A stretch of 64,000 nucleotides of DNA from Puniceicoccaceae bacterium (GCA_028285755.1 JANQOQ010000004.1:260720-324719), one strand, 5' to 3'; counted from the first letter of the stretch, positions 9,660 to 19,822 are shown. Notes: generated by a model not told the origin, from the sequence alone. Made by a program: numbers and translations.

Positions 9660-12578
9660 ATGAATCTACACACATTTCAACACATGTTCCCACATAAAGA
9701 AAGACCCCTAAAACTCTTCATGCTGTTCATCCTTACTTCATTTTTGAGTAGTGGACTGCTTGCGAAAAAGACTGAAGACATCTTTGAAGCTTTTGAAAAT
9801 CCTGATAAGCAATATGGGCCCTTTGTGCGCTGGTGGTGGAATGGTACCCGTGCGGAGCCCGTAGAAATTGCGCGACAGCTCGATATTATGGATGCTGCGG
9901 GAATTGGTGGCGTGGAAATTAACTCGATTGCCATGCCGGACCAGGTCCCGGCAGAGAGCCTGAATATAGCCCCTGAGCTTGAGTGGCTGAGCAAGGAATG
10001 GACGGATGTGGTACTAGCGGCCGTCGATGAAAGTCGCGAACGCGGCATGACGCCAGACATCATTATTGGCTCCGGCTGGCCCTTTGGCGGAGAATTCTTA
10101 AAACCTGAACACCGAATCAAGCGCGTAAGATCGTTGGTGATCGAAGTGGGCGGCCCCGGAGTGTATGAGGCCGATAAAGATAAACTCTGGGATCTCTTAG
10201 CTGAAAACGACCATATACTCGGCGCCGAGGGGCGTAATGATTACCGGCCGGAACGCCTGGAGGTGATCGATCTCCAGTTGCTTGATAAAACGAAAACGAA
10301 CTTATATCCGAAAAGCATAACTCTCAATCTTGCGGAGGTGTATGACCGTGAAGCGGGGCTTATCCGCATAACGGTACCGGAAGGCTATTATTCACTCCAT
10401 GCCGTTTTGCTCGAGCAGGATTACACTGCTGTGAAGCATGGATCGCTCGGCGCTTCAGGCCCTGTGCTGGATCACATGAATCAGGCGGCGGTGCTCAGCT
10501 TTTTAAATAATATGAGCGATAAAATCACCCAGCATACCGACCTGGATATGGGCGAGCTGTTTCGGGCGACCTTTATCGACAGCCTGGAACTCTCGCACTC
10601 CAACTGGGCTTATGATTTCCCAGAGCGGTTTAAGGAGCGACGGGGGTATGATATCTTTGATTGGCTGGGATATATCCTCGCTGAGCCGGATGAGGAGTGG
10701 CATGCGGCATTTGCGGAGGATGTGAAGCGTGCCAAATACGACTATTACAGTGTGCTCGTAGAGCTCTTTGAGGAGCGCTTTATCACCACGTATGCAGATT
10801 GGGCAGAAGAACACGGAATCGACTCCCGCTTTCAGACTTATGGTCGGCTGGCCCATCCCCTGAACGGCAGTTTGATCCCCACGATTCCCGAAGGAGAGAC
10901 CTGGATCTGGGAAGGGTTTACGGAAAACCCACCCAGCGTGGTGATGGACTCTACCTTCATTAACAAATATGTGTCTTCGGCTGCGCATCTGGCCGGCAGA
11001 GATACTATCACGTTTGAAGCCATAACGAACGCTGTCCCGGTATTTCGCGAATCACTTGAGGACTTTAAGCTGGGCATGGACATCTCCGTGCTGGATGGTC
11101 TCAACCACCCGGTAATGCATGGCTATAATTACACCCCTGTCGAAGCGGGCTTCCCGGGATGGGTGCGTTTTGGCGTGTATTTGAATGAACGGACGCCCTT
11201 CTGGCCCCACTTTAAGCGGTTCTCCGACTATGTATCACGTTTGTCCATGGTCTTGCGAAACTCGGAAAACATTGCCAGCGTGGGGATTTTGACCGCGCGG
11301 GGTGAGGAATGGGAACGCGCCGGGCTGCAGTACTACCCCTTCCCTACCGATCATTATCCCTGGTATGAATATCTCATGGCCCGTGCATTCCAGAAAGTGG
11401 GAGTCGGCACCGATTATCTGAGCGAGGAGGTCATTCAGGATGCTAAGATTCGTGGAGGCGAATTACGCTATAACGACCGCCGATACGAGCTTCTGGTACT
11501 TCTATCCGTCTCAGCCTTGCAAACCGATACCGCCGAGAAGATAGCGGATTTCGTAGCGAAGGGCGGAAAGGTGGTCTTTCTCGATCAATTGCCCAACCGC
11601 GGCCTCGGTCTCATGCACCAGGGTGAGAAAAAGCAGGCTGTTTCCAAAGCCATCCACAGAGCCCGTGAGGACGGCGCATTTTTCCTGCAGGCTCCCGATG
11701 CCCCTGAGATCCTGCCGGACTTCACGAATCGCAACCAGCGTGGCTTCCCCGTCGACTATTCGGGATTGATCGCACTCTCGGAGCAAATACTGGAGAAAAC
11801 CGGCGTGGAAAAACAGGTCAATATCGTGAATCCGGATAGTTATCTCTCGCAGGTCAACCACATCGACCGCAACGGCAACCACTACTTCTTTTTTGCCAAT
11901 AAGCACCGTACGGAGCCCGTAGAATCGGAGCTCACTTTTTCAAATGAGAAAAAAAATCCGCTCGATATGAATTTACACACGGGCCAGATCACCTCAAGTC
12001 CTCATTGGTCAGAGGGTATCTATCACCTGAAATTGGGACCCTTGGAGTCCCGGCTGATCGTGATTCCCGCAAAATCCAAAAAGGGGGGTGACAAGGTTCA
12101 AAACAAGGATAAGCCGAGCCACGCAAAGACGCTCGATTTCAATGGTCCCTGGGAGCTCACTTTCAAGACCGTCGATAATGGCCCGGTCTTCAGTCGCACG
12201 CTGGATACGCTCAGCGATCTCAGTCTGAGTGAAGATCCCCAGGTCTCAAGTTTCTCGGGTGCTGTGCATTATAAAAATCAATTCACACTGGACACCCTAC
12301 CCGCTTCCGCAGCCATCGATCTGGGCTTCCTGCGCGGGACCACCACGCTGATCGTGAACGGTCAAACCGTAGGCACTCATTGGTATGGACAGCATCGTTA
12401 TGAATTGCGTGATGTCCTCAAAGAAGGCTCCAATGAGGTGGAAATCGTAGTCACCACGACCCTTGCCAACTACATGCGCACGAAAAAGGACGACCCGATG
12501 GCCCAGCGTTTCAGCTTCTGGTTTAACCCGACGCGTATGGGCATCGAACAGGATATCCAAGTCAAGCTCTACGAATAA
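9660..12578 (+). CDS. GH106-family glycoside hydrolase (putative alpha-L-rhamnosidase)
   Basis: 972 aa, secreted (hydrophobic segment about residues 17-35). The N-terminal region has the GH106 pattern: PFVRWWWNG at 54-62 followed by a helix and GIGGVEI at 81-87, then SGWPFGG near 139. The catalytic barrel runs to about residue 700, a beta-rich region follows, and residues about 840-972 form a galactose-binding-like sandwich as in other GH106 enzymes. Family members cut terminal alpha-L-rhamnose from pectin, ulvan or rhamnoside decorations. The nearby rhaA fits this. Shares a 224-nt divergent intergenic region with the DUF1592 operon. Some distant members of this clan may have other substrates. 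Confidence 0.87.
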   Translation: MNLHTFQHMFPHKERPLKLFMLFILTSFLSSGLLAKKTEDIFEAFENPDKQYGPFVRWWWNGTRAEPVEIARQLDIMDAAGIGGVEINSIAMPDQVPAESLNIAPELEWLSKEWTDVVLAAVDESRERGMTPDIIIGSGWPFGGEFLKPEHRIKRVRSLVIEVGGPGVYEADKDKLWDLLAENDHILGAEGRNDYRPERLEVIDLQLLDKTKTNLYPKSITLNLAEVYDREAGLIRITVPEGYYSLHAVLLEQDYTAVKHGSLGASGPVLDHMNQAAVLSFLNNMSDKITQHTDLDMGELFRATFIDSLELSHSNWAYDFPERFKERRGYDIFDWLGYILAEPDEEWHAAFAEDVKRAKYDYYSVLVELFEERFITTYADWAEEHGIDSRFQTYGRLAHPLNGSLIPTIPEGETWIWEGFTENPPSVVMDSTFINKYVSSAAHLAGRDTITFEAITNAVPVFRESLEDFKLGMDISVLDGLNHPVMHGYNYTPVEAGFPGWVRFGVYLNERTPFWPHFKRFSDYVSRLSMVLRNSENIASVGILTARGEEWERAGLQYYPFPTDHYPWYEYLMARAFQKVGVGTDYLSEEVIQDAKIRGGELRYNDRRYELLVLLSVSALQTDTAEKIADFVAKGGKVVFLDQLPNRGLGLMHQGEKKQAVSKAIHRAREDGAFFLQAPDAPEILPDFTNRNQRGFPVDYSGLIALSEQILEKTGVEKQVNIVNPDSYLSQVNHIDRNGNHYFFFANKHRTEPVESELTFSNEKKNPLDMNLHTGQITSSPHWSEGIYHLKLGPLESRLIVIPAKSKKGGDKVQNKDKPSHAKTLDFNGPWELTFKTVDNGPVFSRTLDTLSDLSLSEDPQVSSFSGAVHYKNQFTLDTLPASAAIDLGFLRGTTTLIVNGQTVGTHWYGQHRYELRDVLKEGSNEVEIVVTTTLANYMRTKKDDPMAQRFSFWFNPTRMGIEQDIQVKLYE

Positions 12579-12601
12579 TCGCAGGGCTCAAACTTGCAGC
12601 T

Positions 12602-12631
12602 TCAAAAAATCCGGTGCTGCTACAGAGCAGC
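12602..12631 (-). terminator. Probable rho-independent terminator of the isomerase/Gfo-Idh pair
   Basis: Read on the minus strand: a 6-bp perfect stem (GCTGCT/AGCAGC) with a 4-nt loop spanning 12616-12631, followed by ACCGGATTTTTT. The stem overlaps the last codons of the TIM-barrel gene. It lies between two convergent genes. Confidence 0.5.
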
Positions 12632-13531
12632 CTGGATTGCCTTGAACCCGTCCTTCAGTGCATCTATGCGGCGTTCGAGGCTCTCCTCGTAGTCCCGGTC
12701 TTCCACTTCCAGGCACACGGGACCCTCATACCCAACCGCGCGCAAAGCGTTGAAAAACGCACTCCAGTCGATCTCTCCCCGTCCGGGAATCACCGGGCTA
12801 TGATACGTCAGCGGTGTCGACAGGATACCGTTGGTCTTCATTGCCTCCCAATCCATACGCACATCCTTGATATGAATGTGAAACAGCTTCTCCTTAAACA
12901 CCTCAATCGGTGTCAGATAGTCCATCTGCTGCCAGATCATATGTGAGGGGTCGTAATTCAGCCCAAAGTTTGCACTGGGGATCGCCTCAAACATACGCTC
13001 CCAGATCTTCGGAGAGATCGCCAGGTTCTTGCCACCCGGCCACTCATCATTCGTAAACAGCATCGGGCAATTCTCAATGCCTACATAGATCCCCTGCTCT
13101 TCCGCAAATTGGATGATCGCTGGCCAGATCTCAAGGAAACGCGGCCAGTTATCGTCGATCGACTTCGTGTGATCACGCCCGATAAAGGTATTTACCTTAC
13201 CAAGCCCCAACAACTTAGAAGCCGCGATGACACGCTTCAGGTGCGTGACCGCCACCTCCGATTCCTCTGCATCACCCGAGAGGATATTTGGATAATAACC
13301 CAGCGCACTAAGCTCAATCCCTTTCCCGCTCGCATACGCTAATAGCTTATCCGCATCTGCCTGGGTAAAATCAGTCACATCACAGTGAGTCACGCCCGCG
13401 TAACGCCGTTCCGCCTTGCCGACAGGCCAGGACATAATCTCAACGCAGCTGTAGCCAATAGCAGCCGCCTGATCGATGACGGCCTCAAAACTTAAGTCCG
13501 GAAGTATCGCACTCGCAAATCCTACTTTCAT
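12620..13531 (-). CDS. Sugar phosphate isomerase/epimerase (xylose isomerase-like TIM barrel)
   Basis: 303 aa, cytoplasmic (no signal). AP-endonuclease-2/xylose-isomerase-like barrel: metal-binding strand ends are visible as GIENCP near 154, NYDPSH near 195, FHIHIKDV near 220 and CLEVEDRD near 280. Members include inosose dehydratase, inosose isomerase and many 3-keto-sugar isomerases or epimerases. It follows a Gfo/Idh dehydrogenase by 31 nt in the same transcript; such pairs commonly oxidise a sugar and then isomerise or dehydrate the keto product. The precise reaction cannot be read from the sequence. Confidence 0.88.
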   Translation of the reverse strand: MKVGFASAILPDLSFEAVIDQAAAIGYSCVEIMSWPVGKAERRYAGVTHCDVTDFTQADADKLLAYASGKGIELSALGYYPNILSGDAEESEVAVTHLKRVIAASKLLGLGKVNTFIGRDHTKSIDDNWPRFLEIWPAIIQFAEEQGIYVGIENCPMLFTNDEWPGGKNLAISPKIWERMFEAIPSANFGLNYDPSHMIWQQMDYLTPIEVFKEKLFHIHIKDVRMDWEAMKTNGILSTPLTYHSPVIPGRGEIDWSAFFNALRAVGYEGPVCLEVEDRDYEESLERRIDALKDGFKAIQAAL

Positions 13532-13562
13532 AAATATCTCTAAATAAAAGGGTTAACAGGGA

Positions 13563-14717
13563 TTAGGTTAGACTTACCCAACGGCCTTCGCGGTTGCTTT
13601 CCACAATGGCATCGCACAGTTTCAATTCGTAATGCGCCTCATCAAACGTTGCGATGTCGGGCGGCAGATCAAACGCTTCATTGTCTATTCGCTCATAGAA
13701 AAGCCTGAAGACATTGATAAAAGTCTCCGGATACCCTTCCGCGTGTCCGCCGGGCAGGTAGGTCATTCCCCGGCTGCCTTCCAACATCAGCGCAGGGTCG
13801 CAAATCATACGCTCATTCGGTTTATCACGGTAGCCAATATTCAGATAACCCGGTTCATGACTGTCCCAGGTGAGAGTGGATTTGGAACCGGCAATCTCAA
13901 AAGTCGAACTATTCCTTTTACCGCCGCAGACTTGTGAGGCATGCATTACCCCACGTGCCCCATTGTCAAAGTGAAGCAGGAGTGCTCCGTAATCCTCCGT
14001 ATCCACCTCGATTTCATAATAATCCTCGGGCTTGAGCATCATATTCGAATACGTTTCCACTTCACCCTTAGGTCGCATACGATGTTCGTGCACGATTTTG
14101 AGATCTGCAAATACCTTCACAATCTTAAGACCCGTGATGTGGCATACCAGATCCATCCAATGCGTCCCAATGTCTGACATCACCCGCAGGGGCCCGCTTT
14201 TTTCAGAGAGCACACGCCAGTTGTAGTCAGTTTTATGAAATAGCCAATCCTGCAGATAAGTACCACTGATGTGAAAAACATCACCTACCAGCCCTGCCTG
14301 AACACGTGCCCGGGCTTCCTGGCACATCGGGTAAAAGCGCACATTATAATTCACCCCTGTCACTACGCGCTTATGCTTATGGGCGAGATCCACCAGTATT
14401 TGTGACTCCTCGACGCTCATTGCTATCGGTTTTTCGCAGAGCACATGCTTGCCCGCCTCCATAGCTTTTTTCGCATACTCAAAATGCGAATCATTCGGTG
14501 TTGTGATGTGCACGGCATCTACCTCATCATCAGCAACCAGCTCATCATAATTCGCATACGCCTTGGGTATATTGAGCCTCGCAGCGGCTTCTTGTGCTTT
14601 TTCAGGACGACTCCCTACGATGCCCACCACGGGTATTTCCATGCGCCGTAATGCACCTGTATGCGAATTGCCCATAAAGCCCGTACCGGCAATCGCCACT
14701 TTAATATCTTTTAACAT
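13563..14717 (-). CDS. Gfo/Idh/MocA family NAD(P)-dependent oxidoreductase
   Basis: 384 aa, cytoplasmic. Rossmann motif GTGFMG at 11-16, the diagnostic EKP at 95-97, and DIGTHWMDL with the catalytic Asp/His pair near 182. The closest named relatives by feel are inositol 2-dehydrogenases and other sugar dehydrogenases. First gene of a two-gene operon with the TIM-barrel isomerase. Start at the ATG at 14717; the 98 nt upstream separate it from the end of the AraC gene, which runs in the same direction. Confidence 0.92.
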   Translation of the reverse strand: MLKDIKVAIAGTGFMGNSHTGALRRMEIPVVGIVGSRPEKAQEAAARLNIPKAYANYDELVADDEVDAVHITTPNDSHFEYAKKAMEAGKHVLCEKPIAMSVEESQILVDLAHKHKRVVTGVNYNVRFYPMCQEARARVQAGLVGDVFHISGTYLQDWLFHKTDYNWRVLSEKSGPLRVMSDIGTHWMDLVCHITGLKIVKVFADLKIVHEHRMRPKGEVETYSNMMLKPEDYYEIEVDTEDYGALLLHFDNGARGVMHASQVCGGKRNSSTFEIAGSKSTLTWDSHEPGYLNIGYRDKPNERMICDPALMLEGSRGMTYLPGGHAEGYPETFINVFRLFYERIDNEAFDLPPDIATFDEAHYELKLCDAIVESNREGRWVSLT

Positions 14718-14815
14718 GTATAATAAACAGGGTAAAGGTTAACAAAAATTCAAAATGTGAATAATACGCATCGAGCGTCAAATTGTAAATACCTTTAGTC
14801 GCAACGGGATATCTA

Positions 14816-15673
14816 TTATCGCACTTTTTTAAACTCAGTGGGCGCTTGTCCCGTCACCCGTTTGAATACCCTTGAAAAGTGGTAGGGATTTTCAAAGCCC
14901 AGATCATAGCTGATTTCCTTTATGGATATTTCCGTATAGGCGATCCACTGCATGGCTTTTTCGATTTTATACTCCAAAAATGCCCGGGCCGGGCTGTTTT
15001 GAATCAGTTCCATGCACTTATTATGCAGCGTGCGTTTACTGATCTTCAGCGCCTCCGCCATCTCATCCGTTTCCAACTTCTGCGCACTGCGCTCCTCAAA
15101 CAGTCGATAAAGCCGCTCCACGAACAGTTTGTTCTCACTTTGCTGCCGAAAATGCGCAGAGACCACACTGGGCCGCAGGTTACGCAAAATTCGCCAGAAC
15201 AGGATTTCCAACACGGCATCCTGCACACTGGACGCAAAAGGTAAACCGTCGGCAGATTCTCTCTCAAGCTCCTGAAAATACATGAGCTCAGTCGGAAAGC
15301 GGTTCATGCAAATCTGCTCCTCTGGCTTCACTTCATCAATAAACAAACCAATACCGGGTTTATTGGACGAATTCTCTCCAAAGTGAAAGTGCAGCACATA
15401 GTGGAATTGCCAGGGCCTCAAGTGGTCCTGATGCCAGTCGCCCGGCTTAATGACCAGAATCTGGTTTTCCTCGAGTGACAATTCCTCGTCATTGAGTTTG
15501 CATAGATACGGCCCCTTTTGCACGTAGATAACTTCGTAGTTCGAGTGCTGATGGACGGGATACTCATAGGTACCGGTCATTTTCAGCTTATGGAAATCCT
15601 CAAATACAATTGGAATGCGGTAGCGATCCTTGGTTTCTTCCACCCGATGGTATCGCTCTTTATTTACATTCAC
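14816..15673 (-). CDS. AraC-family transcriptional regulator with N-terminal cupin
   Basis: About 285 aa from the GTG at 15673. The reading frame stays open to 15877 with ATGs at 15805-15790, but those would abut or overlap the start of the divergent aldehyde dehydrogenase at 15792 and leave no promoter, and the extra residues look uncoded. The N-terminus is a sugar-sensing cupin (HQHSNYEVIYVQKGPY, VIKPGDWHQDHL); the C-terminal 100 residues hold two helix-turn-helix units ending in YDLGFENPYHFSRVFKRVTG. It most likely controls the divergent dehydrogenase/aldolase operon, and perhaps the Gfo/Idh pair downstream. The start is the uncertain point. Confidence 0.82.
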   Translation of the reverse strand: MNVNKERYHRVEETKDRYRIPIVFEDFHKLKMTGTYEYPVHQHSNYEVIYVQKGPYLCKLNDEELSLEENQILVIKPGDWHQDHLRPWQFHYVLHFHFGENSSNKPGIGLFIDEVKPEEQICMNRFPTELMYFQELERESADGLPFASSVQDAVLEILFWRILRNLRPSVVSAHFRQQSENKLFVERLYRLFEERSAQKLETDEMAEALKISKRTLHNKCMELIQNSPARAFLEYKIEKAMQWIAYTEISIKEISYDLGFENPYHFSRVFKRVTGQAPTEFKKVR

Positions 15674-15791
15674 CTCTACATCTGAGTATTTTCCAGACGC
15701 ATTGTCAATACCTGGCCTTGCACGAATAGATATCTTTATGCTTCGAATGGCATTGTAGACAGAAACTTTTTGCTGTATATTCCATGGCATC

Positions 15792-17270
15792 ATGAGCATA
15801 AACATGCAGTCGCAATTATCAGAAAATGCACCCCATTTTATAGGGGGTAGCACAACTCCCAGCGCAAGCGGAGCCATTCTCGATGTAGACAGTCCCTGGA
15901 CAGGGCAGAAGATGGGCGAGGTCAGCGTAGGTAAGGATGAAGATATTCAAAATGCCGTACAGACCGCCCGGGAAGCCTTTAAAACCTGGGGAAGCACCCC
16001 GGTCAAACAACGCGTGCAGATCCTCTATCGTTTCAAGCAACTCGTTGAAGATGAAATAGATACGCTCGCTAAACTTATTTCCCGCGAAAACGGTAAAATG
16101 CCCGCAGAGGCTAAGGCCGAAATCGAAAAAGGCCTGGAGGTTGTCGAGTACGCATGCTCCATTCCCAACATGCCCGTCAACAACATCCTTGAGGTGAGCC
16201 GCGGGGTGGACTGCTATTCCAAACTGTTCCCGATCGGCGTGGTTGCAGGCATCACACCGTTTAACTTTCCGGCCATGGTGCCCATGTGGATGTTCCCCAT
16301 CGCCCTGGCACTCGGCAATGCATTTATACTCAAACCTTCTGAGCAGGTGCCATTCACGCCCATACGTTTGGCAGAGCTCCTGAAACAGGCAGGACTGCCG
16401 GATGGGGTTTTCACAATTATAAATGGTGATGCGGAGACGGCTAAAGCCATTACTCAACACCCGGATATCACTGCAGTGGGATTTGTAGGTTCATCAAAAG
16501 TTGCCAACTGGGTACATCAGGAAGGAACGGCACTTGGCAAACGTGTGCTGGCCATGGGCGGTGCGAAGAACCACCTCATCGTGATGCCGGATGCAGATAT
16601 GGATATAACTGCAGGCAACATCGTAGCTTCGTTTACCGGTTGCTCGGGACAACGCTGTATGGCGGCGAGCGTGCTTGTCCTGGTGGGCGATTCCGAGCCT
16701 GTTTTTAATGCGATTTGCGAAAAGGCCTCCCAACTCAAACCGGCTGAGAACATCGGGCCCCTCATTAATCCGGCTGCCGTGGAACGCGTCAAACGCTATC
16801 TGGATCTCGCAGAATCTGAAGGAGGCAAGTTCGCTGTGGATGGACGCTGGTATAAGGCCGATGTTGAAGGCGAGGGATACTTTGTGGCTCCTACAATCAT
16901 TGATGGACTAAACATAGATTCCGCCTGCGTTAAGGATGAAATATTCGCACCGGTGCTATCAGTCCTCCGCGCAAAGGATCTCGACGAGGCCCTGGAGATC
17001 GAAAATCAAAACCCTTATGGCAACGCCGCCTCAATATTCACAACCCAGGCAAGTAATAGCCAATACTTCATCCAGCGTGCCAGTTCCGGCATGGTCGGCG
17101 TGAATATCGGCGTCCCCGTTCCCCGGGAGCCATTCTCCTTTGGCGGTTGGAACCAGTCTCGCTTTGGCATCGGCGATATCACCGGCATCGGTGGCATTCA
17201 GTTCTGGACGCAAAGTAAAAAAATCACCCAGAAGTGGAGCGCCCGTTCCTCTCAAAACTGGATGTCTTAA
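15792..17270 (+). CDS. CoA-type methylmalonate-semialdehyde dehydrogenase-like ALDH
   Basis: 492 aa. The closest family is MmsA/IolA: PIGVVAGITPFNFPAMVP near 147, a GGAKNH block near 256, and the catalytic cysteine 289 in SGQRCMA, where the preceding Arg matches IolA Arg283. The second arginine linked to CoA-dependent activity (Arg107 in B. subtilis IolA, in GRGIE) is a lysine here (K113 in EKGLE), so methylmalonate semialdehyde as substrate is doubtful. First gene of a four-gene plus operon; 20 nt to the next gene. It may oxidise an aldehyde from deoxysugar breakdown, such as lactaldehyde or a semialdehyde. An in-frame ATG at 15804 is also possible. Confidence 0.88.
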   Translation: MSINMQSQLSENAPHFIGGSTTPSASGAILDVDSPWTGQKMGEVSVGKDEDIQNAVQTAREAFKTWGSTPVKQRVQILYRFKQLVEDEIDTLAKLISRENGKMPAEAKAEIEKGLEVVEYACSIPNMPVNNILEVSRGVDCYSKLFPIGVVAGITPFNFPAMVPMWMFPIALALGNAFILKPSEQVPFTPIRLAELLKQAGLPDGVFTIINGDAETAKAITQHPDITAVGFVGSSKVANWVHQEGTALGKRVLAMGGAKNHLIVMPDADMDITAGNIVASFTGCSGQRCMAASVLVLVGDSEPVFNAICEKASQLKPAENIGPLINPAAVERVKRYLDLAESEGGKFAVDGRWYKADVEGEGYFVAPTIIDGLNIDSACVKDEIFAPVLSVLRAKDLDEALEIENQNPYGNAASIFTTQASNSQYFIQRASSGMVGVNIGVPVPREPFSFGGWNQSRFGIGDITGIGGIQFWTQSKKITQKWSARSSQNWMS

Positions 17271-17290
17271 ATCTTTATTCAAATACCTAT

Positions 17291-18343
17291 ATGAAAGCTG
17301 CTGTTTACGAAGGTAAAGAAATGCTGACGGTGCAGGAACGGGATATCCCGACCATCCAATCCGGCGAGCTCCTCCTCAAAATTCACTCCTGCTGCGTCTG
17401 CGGCACCGATCTGCGCACCTACCGCAATGGCGATAAGAAGATCGCACCCGGCCGCATCCTCGGCCACGAATTCTACGGCGAGATCGTCGAATCCGCAATC
17501 ACTGAGGATCAACCCGGCGACCTCAAGGTAGGCGACCGCGTGGTCATGTATATCGTGATCCCCTGCGGTAAATGCCGTTACTGCCTCGCAGGCATGCCTA
17601 ACCTCTGTATCAATCGCACCACCATTTCCTATCAGCACGACGGCGCTTTTGCAGAATACATGCGGGTCCCCGCCGCTTGCGTGGACCGCGGGCACGTTTA
17701 CAAAATCGACCCCGAGATTGAGACTAGTAGACTGTGTGTCGCTGAGCCGCTCGGCTGTGTGATCAATGCCCACGGCCGCCTGAATGTCGGTCTCAAGGAT
17801 AAAGTCGCCATCATTGGCGCGGGTCCGATCGGAGTCATGCATGGCCTGGTATCCCGATTCAGTGGCGCTCAGGAAGTCTACATGCTCGACACCTCAGCCA
17901 ACCGCCTCAAGATCACCGAGACATTTGGCTTCGACAACTACATTCAGGTCGACAAGGACGGCAACCACTTCGAAAAAATCAACGAACTTACGGATGGCTT
18001 TGGCCCATCGGTAGTCATCGTCGCTTGCAGCTCCCCTTATGCCCAGGCAGACGCCCTCGAAATGGCAGGCAAGGCGGCACGCGTAGAATTCTTTGGCGGT
18101 CTGCCCAAAAGCAACCCATTTGCGACGCTTAACACCAACCACCTCCATTACAAGGAGCTGCTCGTTACCGGCTCGTATTCCGAGAAAAAGTCAGACTTCG
18201 AGGCCTCCCTCGCACTCGTCACCAATCCCGCATTTCCGGCTGACAAGATCGTCACCCACCGACTCCCGCTCGATCGGATCACTGATGCCTTCGGGCTCAT
18301 GGAGACCGGCGAGTCCCTCAAAGTCCGGATCGACGTTGCTTAA
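17291..18343 (+). CDS. Zinc-dependent medium-chain alcohol/polyol dehydrogenase
   Basis: 350 aa from the ATG at 17291; the frame is open further upstream but that overlaps the previous gene. Catalytic zinc ligands are Cys37 (CCVCGTD) and His59-Glu60 (LGHEF). The structural zinc site is complete with Cys92, 95, 98 and 106. GAGPIG near 176 is the NAD-binding loop. It resembles sorbitol, threonine and galactitol dehydrogenases. It sits between two aldehyde dehydrogenases with 20- and 18-nt gaps, so it is probably part of one route that oxidises a polyol or aldonate and then an aldehyde. Substrate unknown. Confidence 0.92.
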   Translation: MKAAVYEGKEMLTVQERDIPTIQSGELLLKIHSCCVCGTDLRTYRNGDKKIAPGRILGHEFYGEIVESAITEDQPGDLKVGDRVVMYIVIPCGKCRYCLAGMPNLCINRTTISYQHDGAFAEYMRVPAACVDRGHVYKIDPEIETSRLCVAEPLGCVINAHGRLNVGLKDKVAIIGAGPIGVMHGLVSRFSGAQEVYMLDTSANRLKITETFGFDNYIQVDKDGNHFEKINELTDGFGPSVVIVACSSPYAQADALEMAGKAARVEFFGGLPKSNPFATLNTNHLHYKELLVTGSYSEKKSDFEASLALVTNPAFPADKIVTHRLPLDRITDAFGLMETGESLKVRIDVA

Positions 18344-18361
18344 AACAACCCATTTACAACT

Positions 18362-19822
18362 ATGAATCTAGTAGAATCTCCCGAATCTTTCGATCTCATC
18401 ATTGACGGTGAATACCAGGCCGCAACCAGCGGGAAGGTCACCGAGGTCAAATCACCCGCCACCGGCGAGCTAGTCGGCACAGTGGCCGTCGCGTCTGAGG
18501 CGGACATCGCACGCACCATCGACTCGGCGGACGCCGCCTTCCGGGAATGGTCGGCCAAGACCGCCTATGAGCGTGAAAAGATCATAAAAAAGGCCACTGC
18601 CTACACACGCACTCAGGCAGACACCATCGGTCGTCTCATGGCGCTTGAGCAGGGCAAACCGTTCAACCAGTCCCGCTCCGAGGTCACCGCCTCCTGCGAT
18701 ATTATCGACTATTTCGCGGCCGAGGCCGTCCGCATTGAGGGCACCATCAACCCCACGGAAAAAGCCAATCTGCGCTCCTATGTAGTTTACCAGCCCGTGG
18801 GCGTCTGCGCCTTCATCACCCCGTGGAATTACCCGGTTGCGTTACTTAGCTGGAAGCTCGGTCCCGCACTGGCCACCGGCTGCACAGTCATCACCAAGCC
18901 CACCAGCATCACCCCCATGTGCCCGACCGCCTTCTGCAAGGCTATGCTTGATGGCGGCATCCCCGCAGGCGTCATCTCCGTCCTCAACGGCTCCGGCGGC
19001 TCCGTGGGTGAAGCGCTCATGAAGAGCCCGAAAATCAAAAAGGTCGCCATGACAGGCTCCACTGCCACCGGTAAGCGCCTCATGGAAGCCTATGGCCCTA
19101 CCCTCAACAAAATTTCCCTTGAGCTCGGCGGTCATTGCCCCGCAATCGTCTGCGAAGATGCCGACGTAAAGCTTGCCGCAAAAATGATCGCCTACAAAGG
19201 CTTCCGCAATCTCGGACAATCCTGCAGCTCCATAAATCGTGTCTACGTCCACGAATCCCTCGCGGACGCACTCACCACAGAGCTCAAGGAGCTCGCTGAA
19301 AATATGACCATCGGCGACGGTGTCACCGACGGCTCGGTGGACATCGGCCCCATGGCTACCGCCGATGGTGTTACCGACGTGCAGGCACACGTGGACGATG
19401 CCGTGAGCAAGGGTGCAACGCTCGTCACCGGCGGCAAAAAGCCAGACGCCTTCAAAGACTCCCGGGGCAACTACTACAGCCCTACTCTCTTAACCAACTG
19501 CACCCACGACATGCTCGTCATGCGCGAGGAAACCTTCGGCCCTGTTGTCCCCTGTCAGACTTTCACCGATCTCGACGACGCCATCGCAAAAGCAAATGAT
19601 ACTACCTATGGGCTCGTCGCATACGCCTTTACCAAAGACATGGCGACCACCATTAAAGTCACCGAAGAGCTCGAGGCCGGCACTGTCTGCGTGAATAATG
19701 GCGCGGTCAACACTCCTTACGCCCCCTACGCCGGCTGGAAGGAAAGCGGCTTCGGCGTGGAGCTCTCCCGCAAGTCCGTCTTCGAATACCTCAATACCAA
19801 GCACATCAAAATCGCTTTCTGA
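18362..19822 (+). CDS. NAD(P)-dependent aldehyde dehydrogenase (succinate-semialdehyde/lactaldehyde DH-like)
   Basis: 486 aa, full-length ALDH. Visible catalytic residues: Asn156 in TPWNYP, Glu254 in LELGGH and the nucleophile Cys288 in NLGQSCSS. It belongs with succinate-semialdehyde and L-lactaldehyde dehydrogenases (E. coli AldA/GabD group), and is clearly different from the MmsA-like enzyme two genes upstream. In a rhamnose context L-lactaldehyde is the expected substrate, since cleavage of a 6-deoxysugar phosphate yields it. This is inference. Followed after 7 nt by the aldolase gene. Confidence 0.9.
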   Translation: MNLVESPESFDLIIDGEYQAATSGKVTEVKSPATGELVGTVAVASEADIARTIDSADAAFREWSAKTAYEREKIIKKATAYTRTQADTIGRLMALEQGKPFNQSRSEVTASCDIIDYFAAEAVRIEGTINPTEKANLRSYVVYQPVGVCAFITPWNYPVALLSWKLGPALATGCTVITKPTSITPMCPTAFCKAMLDGGIPAGVISVLNGSGGSVGEALMKSPKIKKVAMTGSTATGKRLMEAYGPTLNKISLELGGHCPAIVCEDADVKLAAKMIAYKGFRNLGQSCSSINRVYVHESLADALTTELKELAENMTIGDGVTDGSVDIGPMATADGVTDVQAHVDDAVSKGATLVTGGKKPDAFKDSRGNYYSPTLLTNCTHDMLVMREETFGPVVPCQTFTDLDDAIAKANDTTYGLVAYAFTKDMATTIKVTEELEAGTVCVNNGAVNTPYAPYAGWKESGFGVELSRKSVFEYLNTKHIKIAF

